From Bacillota bacterium (GTDB lineage Bacteria > Eremiobacterota > SpSt-956 > JAKJGF01), in the NCBI GenBank assembly GCA_029555925.1, contig JAKPQU010000492.1:1-15011 (forward strand): a stretch of DNA of 15,011 nt, written 5' to 3'. Shown piece after piece: positions 1 to 6,079 of this stretch (position 1 is the first letter of the stretch; each line of letters opens with the position of its first letter). Position numbers and translations under genes: made by a program. Under the pieces are notes generated by a model. The model was not told the DNA's origin and searched no databases. It was given only the letters and a program-made list of their open reading frames with translations.

Positions 1-232
1 CAATAGGTGCATTTTGCAGCAATGGATTCACACTATGGCCTTTACAGGTACACCGGAAATCCTGATCTACAAGAACCTGTGTCGAATCTGTGTGGATTCT
101 GAAGATAGAAATAATATCTATAGAAAAGATAACACGTAAAAATTCAAGAGTCTCATTTATACCCCGGCTGATCTCCTTTTCCACGGTAAGATTAATAATT
201 ACTTTACATAAATCAGCTAAAGGAACTTCCAT
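1..232 (-). CDS. GAF-like domain protein, N-terminal fragment (runs off the window)
   Basis: An open frame starts at ATG 232-230 and stays open to base 1, giving 77 codons without a stop. An AGGAG ribosome site lies about 8 nt upstream, inside the end of the kinase gene, and only 3 bp separate it from the kinase stop, so the two are probably co-translated. The visible residues contain a helix followed by a strand in the pattern LEFLRVIFSIDIISIFRI, which resembles the opening of GAF sensor domains, where a helix leads into the first strand that lines the ligand pocket. Two cysteines form a CTC motif at residues 61-63. There is no signal peptide or membrane segment in the visible part. It could be a stand-alone GAF protein, a second sensor kinase, or a GAF-linked cyclase or phosphatase; the catalytic part lies outside the window. 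The GAF assignment is inferred from pattern only. Confidence 0.6.
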   Translation of the reverse strand, partial: MEVPLADLCKVIINLTVEKEISRGINETLEFLRVIFSIDIISIFRIHTDSTQVLVDQDFRCTCKGHSVNPLLQNAPI

Positions 233-235
233 TAA

Positions 236-1291
236 TTACTCCTGGGATTTATTCTTCGGAACTGTAATGATAAATGTACTGCCCTGTCCCGGTTCACTTA
301 CTACGGATATATTACCGCCAAGGGATGAAAGTATATCTTTTACAATCGAAAGACCTATACCTGTGCCTCCTACGTCCTGATTATGGCCTCTGTCCACGCG
401 ATAAAACCTCTGAAAAATCTTATCAATATCTTTTTTCGGTATGCCAATGCCTGTATCTATAACGGAAACTTCAATAGTTTCTTCAAGTTCCCTGACCTGA
501 ATGGTAATTTTTCCTTTACCCTTTAAACCTGTATATTTAATCGCATTATCTATAATATTAATTAAAACCTGAGTCAAACGATCTACATCGGTGAGAATAA
601 GAGACGTATTGGAAGGGCATTTAACTACAAATTCCAGAAAATATTTCTGGGCAAAGGGGGTAAGTTTTTCGAGAGTATTATTTATTATATCAAGAATACT
701 AACAAGTTCATATTTAATTTTCCTCTCTTTATTTCCGCACATAGAAGAAGTCACATCAAGTAAACTTACTGTAAGACGAACAAGCCTGTTGGTTTCGTCA
801 TTTATAACCTGAAGAAAACGTCTGCATACCTCTGGTTCACTGTAGGCGCCTTCCAGAAGAGTTTCAACAAATCCCTTTATAGATGTAAGAGGCGTTCGAA
901 ATTCATGAGAAGCATTTCCTACAAATTGAACCATTGCTTTCTCAATATTTCTCAGTGTAGTAAAATCTCTCATAATAACTATTAAGCCGTCCAGCTTATC
1001 ACCTTTTACAAGAGGAACTAAAAATACTGAAAAAACCTTCTTATCAGGTAACTCCAGTATTTTCTCCACTGCTCCCAGTGTTGAATCTTTAAAAACTTCA
1101 TCTACAAACTCTACAAAGGTTTCATTATCCAGAACATCATATTTTTCTCCTGTTACTTTATCTCTTTTAACGGAAAAAACCAGTTCTGCCATAGAATTAA
1201 AGAGCTGTATTTTTCCTGATTTATTTAAACCTATTACAGCATCGAAACCACATTCTACTGCACATTCTAAAAGTCTGGTATAAACGCTCAT
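236..1291 (-). CDS. PAS-containing sensor histidine kinase, PhoR-like, without membrane segment
   Basis: The 351-residue protein has a PAS-like sensor at about 10-115, a HisKA dimerisation domain with phospho-acceptor His129 in ASHEFRTPLTSIKGF, and a HATPase_c domain. That domain shows the N box (NIIDNAIKYT, Asn249), the G1 box (DTGIGI, 279-284), the F box (FQRFYRVD) and the G2 box (GGTGIGLS, 308-315), so all catalytic motifs are present. It should autophosphorylate and pass the phosphate to the response regulator encoded 12 bp upstream. H-box and ATPase motifs resemble PhoR, but PhoR proteins usually have one or two N-terminal membrane helices, and none is visible here: the sequence begins directly with the PAS-like region. 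The signal is therefore probably cytoplasmic or comes from a partner. The start ATG at 1291 lies about 16 nt from the nearest purine-rich site (GGAGGAAGG), which is long. Phosphate as the signal is not shown by the sequence. Confidence 0.9.
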   Translation of the reverse strand: MSVYTRLLECAVECGFDAVIGLNKSGKIQLFNSMAELVFSVKRDKVTGEKYDVLDNETFVEFVDEVFKDSTLGAVEKILELPDKKVFSVFLVPLVKGDKLDGLIVIMRDFTTLRNIEKAMVQFVGNASHEFRTPLTSIKGFVETLLEGAYSEPEVCRRFLQVINDETNRLVRLTVSLLDVTSSMCGNKERKIKYELVSILDIINNTLEKLTPFAQKYFLEFVVKCPSNTSLILTDVDRLTQVLINIIDNAIKYTGLKGKGKITIQVRELEETIEVSVIDTGIGIPKKDIDKIFQRFYRVDRGHNQDVGGTGIGLSIVKDILSSLGGNISVVSEPGQGSTFIITVPKNKSQE

Positions 1292-1303
1292 AGCTCTTAT
1301 GTA

Positions 1304-1996
1304 TTAACCTTCCTCCCCCTGAAATTTATAACCTATGCCATGGACAGTTTTCAGATATTTCGGATTACTCGGTTTATCTTCAATTTTCTGTCTGAGCCTT
1401 CTTACATGAACATCAACAGTTCTTGTATCCCCCAGATAATCATAGCCCCAGAGCTGTTCAAGAAGGAAATCTCTGGTAAACACCTTACCTGCACTGGTAG
1501 CAAGAAGTTTTAACAGGTCAAATTCTTTCGGTTTTAAATCAATTTTTTTATCATTCAGCCTGACTTCATGTTTAATCAGATTTATATGAAGATTATCAAA
1601 ATGCAACTCTTCCTGTTCATCACTTTTCTGTCCTGTTCTTCTGAGAACAGTCCTGATTTTGGTTATTAACAATTTCGGGCTGAAAGGCTTTGTTACATAA
1701 TCATCTGCTCCGAGTTCCAGTCCAAGGATCATGTCAATTTCCTCTCCCTTGGCCGTAACTATTATAATCGGAACTTTAGATTCTTTTCTCAGGGTTTTAC
1801 ATACATCAAGCCCTCCGAGTTCCGGCATCATCAAATCCAGTATTATAAGGTCAGGCTTCTCCTCTCTGGCAACTCTAAGAGCTTCCATACCATCAAAGGC
1901 TGTAGCTACTTCATAACCTTCTTTTTTCAAATTGAATTTCATTAATTCCACAATATTTCTTTCATCATCTACAACAAGTATTTTTTCACGGGCCAT
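1304..1996 (-). CDS. OmpR/PhoB-family response regulator
   Basis: This is a DNA-binding response regulator of 230 residues from the preferred ATG at 1996, the usual size for the family. The receiver domain (about 4-118) shows the acidic pair Asp10/Asp11, phospho-acceptor Asp54 in IILDLMMP, Thr81 and Lys103 in DDYVTKPFSP. The C-terminal winged helix (about 135-228) carries the OmpR-type recognition region WGYDYLGDTRTVDVHVRRLRQKIE. It is partnered with the kinase that follows. The frame is also open to a GTG at 2029, which would add 11 residues (MFTGFLLRPGG), but the family typically starts just before KILVVDDE. The start is awkward: an AGGAGG lies only 1 nt before the ATG, and a second AGGAGG (2034-2029) overlaps the GTG. 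A stem-loop between the two could let the upstream site serve the ATG. PhoB is the closest match by motif, but the regulon is unknown. Confidence 0.93.
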   Translation of the reverse strand: MAREKILVVDDERNIVELMKFNLKKEGYEVATAFDGMEALRVAREEKPDLIILDLMMPELGGLDVCKTLRKESKVPIIIVTAKGEEIDMILGLELGADDYVTKPFSPKLLITKIRTVLRRTGQKSDEQEELHFDNLHINLIKHEVRLNDKKIDLKPKEFDLLKLLATSAGKVFTRDFLLEQLWGYDYLGDTRTVDVHVRRLRQKIEDKPSNPKYLKTVHGIGYKFQGEEG

Positions 1997-2034
1997 GCCT
2001 CCTGGTCTCAAAAGGAAACCAGTAAACACCTCCT
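1997..2034 (-). promoter_or_regulatory. Response regulator translation start: two Shine-Dalgarno sites around a stem-loop
   Basis: In the mRNA sense the order is AGGAGG (2034-2029), six bases, a stem-loop at 2022-2002, then GAGGC and the ATG at 1996. The stem pairs CUGGUUUC with GAGACCAG (eight pairs, one of them G-U) around a five-base CUUUU loop. Unfolded, the upstream AGGAGG is 32 nt from the ATG. Folded, 11 nt of single strand remain. The downstream AGGAGG (2003-1998) is only 1 nt from the ATG and is partly inside the stem. The pairing is read directly from the sequence; a role in translation is inference. Confidence 0.45.
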
Positions 2035-2045
2035 TTTATAAAATC

Positions 2046-2080
2046 GTGACGCGTGACGCGTCACGCGTGACGCGTCACGT
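2046..2080. repeat. Five tandem 7-base units (GTGACGC family) forming a perfect palindrome
   Basis: Five consecutive heptads fill this stretch: GTGACGC, GTGACGC, GTCACGC, GTGACGC and GTCACGT. Each junction creates an ACGCGT hexamer. Bases 2052-2079 are a perfect 28-bp palindrome, so the DNA could extrude a cruciform and either strand's RNA could form a stem. It is GC-rich in an AT-rich setting and lies between the radical SAM gene and the response regulator, upstream of the latter. There is no T-run on the minus-strand side, so it is not a classical terminator for the upstream genes. Confidence 0.9.
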
Positions 2081-2134
2081 TTTGGGATTAACCGGCTTGC
2101 ATAGCACATTACTTTCAGTAAAATATTCCCTCCC

Positions 2135-2162
2135 GTTACTCGTTACGCGTTATGCGTCACGA
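2135..2162. repeat. Four diverged GTGACGC-family heptads overlapping the radical SAM stop codon
   Basis: The units are GTTACTC, GTTACGC, GTTATGC and GTCACGA on the plus strand. Read on the minus strand they match the GTGACGC/GTAACGC family. The radical SAM gene's TAA stop (2152-2150) lies inside the third unit and its last four residues (SRDA) are encoded by repeat sequence. Only 54 bp separate this array from the palindromic array at 2046-2080, so the two may be parts of one element. Confidence 0.85.
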
Positions 2163-3639
2163 CTACAAAAATCTTGATCCACTAAAGCTTTTCTCCAACT
2201 CTGAAAGTTCTCCTTCTTAGATTTACTAACTAAAAAAATTATTCTGCTCATGTTCCTGTCTCCCGAAGCGAGTACGGCCTGTATCAAAGACCATTTCAAA
2301 CTTTCAAATTTCAATCTGACATTTTTAATTTTTCTAAATTTATCTTTCAAAAATTTAATTTTATCCTCCATTTCATCCATAGAAACAATGGGAAAAGAGG
2401 CAAAGTCTGTGGCAGGTTTCGGAATAAATTGATTTATACTCAAATATAATTTCACGTCACCTCTGTCACACATGGTTCTGACAAAACGCACTATTTCATC
2501 CAGATCTGCTTTTGTCTCACCAGGGAGTCCTATCATAAAATAACATTTAAAATTTTTTATTCCTTCTTTTAATGAAATTTCTACGGCTCTGAAGAAATCG
2601 TCATCACTTATAAACTTGCGACAGAATTGCCTGAGTCTCTGTCCTGTCTCCGGAGCAAGGGTAATGGTTTTCTGGCCGGACCTTACAAGGGAAGAAATCA
2701 TATGTTCTGTAATAGTGTCTGCCCTTAAAGAGGAGAAGGAAATCTTCATACCAAGAGATATAATGTATGAACACAGTTCATCTATATCTTTATAATCACT
2801 GACATTGGGAGCAATCAAACCGATAGAATCGGTAAGAGATTTTGCATCCTTAAGTATTTCCTTTAAAGAATCCAGGTTTCTGGTTCTGTAAGGTTTTATG
2901 CATTTTCCTACCATGCAGAAAGAACAGTTATGTTTACATCCTCTTGCTATTTCAAGCAAACACATATTTTTAAATTCCGTATCAGGAGTTATAATAGATG
3001 AAGATCCTCTGAAACGATTCAAATCTCTTAAATAATACTTTTTTGCACTGGTGAAATGAGCATGTAAAGAAGGAACATAAATACCATCAATATTTGAAAT
3101 ATCTTTTAATAATTGACTTTTATCTCTATTACCTGACAATTTAAAATTATGAACCACATCTACAAGTTCAACAACTGGTTCTTCTGCTTCTCCAAGAACT
3201 ATGGCATCAAAAAAATCTGCCAGAGGTTCGGGATTATAAAAACTGAAAGCACCGCCTCCAATGATCAGGGGGAAAGGATTTTCTCTCTCTGAACAATAAA
3301 TAGGAATATCTCCGAGAGAAAGCATTTGAGGAATTCTTATATAATCCAGTTCAAAAGAAACAGAAAAACCTATTATATCATAATTATCCGGGGGGATGCC
3401 TGATTCAATGGAAAATAAACCTTTAGACATATAATCAGGATAAAAAAACGTTCTGCCGAAGCATATTTATGGCAATTAAGTATATCATAAACGACCTGAA
3501 AGCCAAGACTGGACATACCGACATAATAAATATTTGGATAAGCCAGTGCCACTCTGACAGAAGCCCCATGAGAAAAGGCAACAAGAGACTTTTCCCTGTG
3601 AAGCCTGTCTTTTCTCCATTTAGTCAATTCCCAGTCCAT
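2150..3639 (-). CDS. B12-binding-type radical SAM protein, interrupted by a frameshift
   Basis: Two overlapping frames, 3639-3373 and 3430-2150, together encode one protein of about 496 residues. The first frame gives the N-terminal region with PNIYYVGMSSLGFQVVYDIL up to AERFF, the second continues YPDYMSKGLFSIESG, GGGAFSFYNPEPLADFFD and the radical SAM cluster motif CxxxCxxC (CKHNCSFC, residues 235-242 of the joined protein). That order matches the uncharacterised family TIGR03960, which has a B12-binding-like N-terminal domain before the SAM barrel. The chemistry is unknown. The frames meet at seven T's in the mRNA sense (3448-3442); a -1 step there, or an eighth T, restores the family sequence exactly. 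The second frame's first ATG has no ribosome site, so separate initiation is unlikely. The C-terminus ends in repeat-derived residues SRDA. The start ATG at 3639 has only a weak AGG upstream and follows the previous stop by 6 bp. A sequencing error or an early pseudogene are the alternatives. Confidence 0.82.
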
Positions 3640-3645
3640 TGGAAT

Positions 3646-4395
3646 TTAAAAAGCCTGTACAACGCGTTCAAGTGATGACATAAGTAAAAAATTATTCTGA
3701 AAACCCTTACCTGCAGGTCTTATAAGCCACAGGTCTTCTGTTATAGAAAGAATCTTCTGCATATGCTGTAAATTAACAAGAAAAATCCTTGGCAGTACAG
3801 ATTCAAACACATCTGTCATGGATAAACTTATCTTTTTTTTCTCTCTGTTTTCCTGGTAATGGTGATAAAGAGCATATATGAAGGCCTGCCAGCTTACAGG
3901 ATAATAATCAAACTTAATAGTTTTCCTGTCTGTTATGCTCAAAAATCCGAAGACCTCAAGAATATCATTTAAATTCTTAAGCATAGCAGAACTTTCTTTA
4001 TCCATTAACAGATAAACACTGCTTTTAAAATTCGTTTTACTGATTTCTTTCTTTTGAGGAAGGAAATTATAAAGATAATATAATATTTGAAGAATCACTG
4101 CTTCTACAGATGCCAGGTGATAAAATATTATTTCTTTTTTTACACTGTCTTCCAGGTGGTCAAGATTAATCAATGTTAAAAGAGGCGTATGGATAATTTT
4201 ACCATCGTCTGTAAAATTCAAAAATCTCTCTTTTATGACCTCAATATATTTATTTTTTGTTTGAGTGCTCCTGGATGACAGGATTTTATGACTTTCCCTG
4301 TCAAATTCATCTAAAGTCGAAAGGCTGGATGCCAGCTTTAAGAGCATTATTGTTTCATCTAAAATGGCACCGCATTTTATACCGTCATAGCCCAT
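3646..4395 (-). CDS. Unknown protein with BrxA/DUF1819-like helical layout
   Basis: I do not recognise this 249-residue protein with certainty. It is mostly helical and soluble, with no signal peptide. Residues about 8-25 form a helix (GAILDETIMLLKLASSL). Then comes a segment STQTKNKYIEVIKERFLN, then LEDSVKKEIIFYHLASVEAVILQILYYLYNFL, then a region ending in LEVFGFLSI, then YYPVSWQAFIYALYHHYQEN at about 167-186. The C-terminal 50 residues look like a small helical module ending LWLIRPAGKGF...LSSLERVVQAF. The order of these blocks resembles BrxA (DUF1819), a small DNA-binding protein of BREX phage-defence systems, but no other BREX gene is visible. The ATG at 4395 is the first possible start because an in-frame stop lies just upstream. 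It sits 71 bp after ftsZ and 6 bp before the radical SAM gene, suggesting co-expression with the latter. A run of eight A's in this gene keeps its frame. Confidence 0.75.
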   Translation of the reverse strand: MGYDGIKCGAILDETIMLLKLASSLSTLDEFDRESHKILSSRSTQTKNKYIEVIKERFLNFTDDGKIIHTPLLTLINLDHLEDSVKKEIIFYHLASVEAVILQILYYLYNFLPQKKEISKTNFKSSVYLLMDKESSAMLKNLNDILEVFGFLSITDRKTIKFDYYPVSWQAFIYALYHHYQENREKKKISLSMTDVFESVLPRIFLVNLQHMQKILSITEDLWLIRPAGKGFQNNFLLMSSLERVVQAF

Positions 4396-4427
4396 AATAT
4401 TTCGGCCGTCCCGGCCAAAGCCTCCTC
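4396..4427 (-). promoter_or_regulatory. Distant Shine-Dalgarno and GC-rich stem-loop ahead of the 249-residue protein
   Basis: GAGGAGG (4427-4421) is a very strong ribosome site but ends 25 nt from the ATG at 4395. A perfect stem, GGCCG paired with CGGCC around a three-base loop (4404-4416), lies between them. Folding it out leaves 12 nt of single strand. No in-frame alternative start exists nearer the site, since the frame reads from an upstream TAA through to the ATG without ATG, GTG or TTG. The GC-rich hairpin stands out in AT-rich surroundings. The stem and spacing are seen in the sequence; the functional reading is inference. Confidence 0.5.
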
Positions 4428-4466
4428 TCGTGTATTATGTTACTCAATTATAATTCCACATTACCA

Positions 4467-5534
4467 CTAATCTCTCCTTCTTAAAAAAGCAGGAATATCT
4501 ATATCGGAAGTAGAGAAAGTAGGTTTTCTCGGAGGAGTTATAACAGTAGTTTTAGCAGTCCTCGGGACTTCAGGTGTTTTCATACTGCCAAATCCTGTAG
4601 CAACTACAATAATTTTCACATCAGATTCCATAGTTTCATCACAGGCTGTTCCGAAAATAACAGTGGCCTCCTGATCGACTGCATCTGCAATAAGCTCTGA
4701 AGCTGCATTGATCTCGGCAAGTGTCAAATCTTCTCCGCCTGTAATATTGAACAGTACTCCTCTAGCTCCGTTGATATTTGTCTCAAGGAGCGGACTGGAG
4801 ATGGCTGCTTTAGCCGCGTCTACTGCTCTGGTATCACCTGTGCCTATACCGATACCCATCCAGGCCGAGCCTGCATTACTCATTATGGTTTTAACATCAG
4901 CAAAATCAAGATTTATTTCTCCCGGTATAACTATCAAATCAGAAATGCCCTGAACTGCCTGTCTTAAAATATCATCCGCTTCTCTCATAGCTTCGCGAAA
5001 AGTGGTTTTCTTTTCAACTACCTGAACAAGTCTATCATTTGGTATGGTAATCAACGTATCTACTTTATTTTCTAACCTTGCAATCCCTTCTTCAGCCAGT
5101 TTCATTTTCTGGCGTAATTCAAAAGAAAAAGGTTTGGTAACGACTCCCACTGTAAGAGCTCCCGTATTTTTGGCAACTTCTGCCACTACAGGCGCTCCAC
5201 CTGTTCCTGTACCTCCTCCCATACCTGCGGTAATAAAGACCATATCAGCACCCTGTAAAGCATTTATTATATCTTCTCTGTTTTCTTCTGCTGCCTGCTG
5301 ACCTATTTCCGGTCTGGCTCCCGCACCTAAACCTCTGGTCAGTTTGGCTCCAACCTGAATCTTTAAATCAGCTTTACACATATCTAAAGCCTGAGCATCT
5401 GTATTAATGGCTATAAATTCGACACCCTGGACACCCATTTCAATCATACGGGTAACTGCATTACATCCGCCACCGCCCACACCTACTACCTTGATGATAG
5501 CCTGTTTTTCTATTCCTAAACCCTGCTGGTCCAT
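4467..5534 (-). CDS. ftsZ: Cell division GTPase FtsZ
   Basis: FtsZ is the tubulin-like GTPase that polymerises into the cytokinetic Z ring under the membrane at midcell. The 355-residue protein has the GGGGCNAV loop at 20-27, the tubulin signature [10 protein letters not shown] at 106-115, and the T7 loop NLDFAD at 208-213 with the aspartates that drive GTP hydrolysis in the next subunit. The conserved tail peptide [12 protein letters not shown] (344-355), which binds membrane anchors and regulators, comes after a short linker of roughly 25 residues. The start ATG at 5534 has AAAGGGGG about 10 nt upstream. One residue is unusual: the normally aliphatic position in GSALMGIG is Trp here (GSAWMGIG, Trp225). 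It follows the Sbp gene after a 188-bp leader and has no ftsA partner in the window, so the membrane anchor may be SepF or a distant FtsA. Confidence 0.98.
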   Translation of the reverse strand: MDQQGLGIEKQAIIKVVGVGGGGCNAVTRMIEMGVQGVEFIAINTDAQALDMCKADLKIQVGAKLTRGLGAGARPEIGQQAAEENREDIINALQGADMVFITAGMGGGTGTGGAPVVAEVAKNTGALTVGVVTKPFSFELRQKMKLAEEGIARLENKVDTLITIPNDRLVQVVEKKTTFREAMREADDILRQAVQGISDLIVIPGEINLDFADVKTIMSNAGSAWMGIGIGTGDTRAVDAAKAAISSPLLETNINGARGVLFNITGGEDLTLAEINAASELIADAVDQEATVIFGTACDETMESDVKIIVVATGFGSMKTPEVPRTAKTTVITPPRKPTFSTSDIDIPAFLRRRD

Positions 5535-5722
5535 TAAACTTTATCCCCCTTTCGAATAGTACTTTTATTCTATATAAATTTTTAATTCCCTTTTAACTAT
5601 TTAATTAATAATAATTTTTAATAATAAATAACAATAAACAAAATGATTAATTTGTTTTTGCCTATCAGCTATCAACTGTCAGCGATAAATAAAAAAACTA
5701 TACTTTAAACTTATTTCTCCTA
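5535..5722 (-). promoter_or_regulatory. AT-rich ftsZ leader with candidate promoter
   Basis: This 188-bp gap is the longest non-coding stretch in the window and separates ftsZ from the nine genes before it. It is very AT-rich. A possible sigma-A type pair is TTGTTA (5634-5629) and TATTAA (5610-5605) with an 18-bp spacer, each matching four of six consensus bases. In this background such matches arise easily by chance, so the site is only a candidate. A separate ftsZ promoter is common in dcw clusters, and the gap size fits that. An AGGAG at 5721-5717, just after the sbp stop, has no start codon at a usable distance. No terminator is visible. Confidence 0.35.
5663..5683. repeat. Three tandem 7-base units, second sequence family
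   Basis: The plus strand reads TATCAGC, TATCAAC, TGTCAGC in a row, followed by GATAAAT. The unit length is seven, as in the GTGACGC arrays, but the sequence differs. With only three imperfect units, chance is possible. It lies in the ftsZ leader. Confidence 0.5.
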
Positions 5723-6073
5723 TTATTTTGTACCGGAGAAATATAACTTATACAAGCACCTCCTGATAGCAGCAAAATTAGTAAAAACTCTGACTCCAAA
5801 TGTAACAACAACTGCAAGATAAAAATCAACGCCCATTTTATCTCCTGTATAGGTTAAAAAAGCAGCCAGTGCTGTATTGGTAGTAAATCCCAGGATAAAT
5901 GTACTGAGACAAAAATTATGTTCAAGTCCTGCTCTCCATGCCCCTGTAACAGTATCGAGTCCTGCAAGAAATGCTACGGAAATATATCTTGTATATACAA
6001 CCGGTATATTAATAGGAGGAAGAATATAGCCTATTATAAGCCCAATACACACTCCAAGCAACGGTAATAACAT
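5723..6073 (-). CDS. sbp: Small basic membrane protein Sbp (DUF1290)
   Basis: This 116-residue membrane protein matches the DUF1290 / small basic protein family found in the ftsQ-ftsZ interval of many Gram-positive bacteria. Typical features seen are the N-terminal helix LLPLLGVCIGLIIGYILPPINIPVVYTRYISVAFLAGLD, the central GFTTNTALAAFLTYTGDKMGVDFYLAVVVTFGVRVF segment, and a basic C-terminus (IRRCLYKLYF). About three to four membrane helices are likely. The biochemical role is not established. Location and conservation next to DUF881 proteins suggest a link to division or envelope growth. The ATG at 6073 follows an AGGAG that overlaps the end of the DUF881 gene, 6 bp away, indicating translational coupling. 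Length is normal for the family. Confidence 0.9.
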   Translation of the reverse strand: MLLPLLGVCIGLIIGYILPPINIPVVYTRYISVAFLAGLDTVTGAWRAGLEHNFCLSTFILGFTTNTALAAFLTYTGDKMGVDFYLAVVVTFGVRVFTNFAAIRRCLYKLYFSGTK

Positions 6074-6079
6074 AAAACA

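Noticed and set aside
90..380. Open frame of about 96 codons on the plus strand
   Set aside because: It lies opposite the GAF-like fragment and the end of the kinase, both with clear family motifs, and its translation has no recognisable domain or ribosome site.
2046..2080. Rho-independent terminator for the radical SAM operon
   Set aside because: The palindrome is strong but the minus-strand side is not followed by a run of T's; what follows is ATTTTATAAAAGG leading into the next ribosome site.
2109..2121. Short inverted repeat TTACT/AGTAA as an operator
   Set aside because: A five-base stem in AT-rich DNA is expected by chance and no matching half-sites occur elsewhere in the window.
2046..2162. 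CRISPR-like array
   Set aside because: Units are 7 bases and directly adjacent, with no spacers of uniform length and no cas genes nearby.
3373..3430. Two separate radical SAM genes (short and long) with overlapping ends
   Set aside because: The long frame's first ATG has no ribosome site, and the joined sequence reads as one family member without gap, so a single gene with a frame break is the better reading.
3646..4395. SpoIIGA or a sporulation sigma factor gene after ftsZ
   Set aside because: Position would suit it in spore formers, but the protein lacks membrane helices and shows none of the sigma-factor regions.
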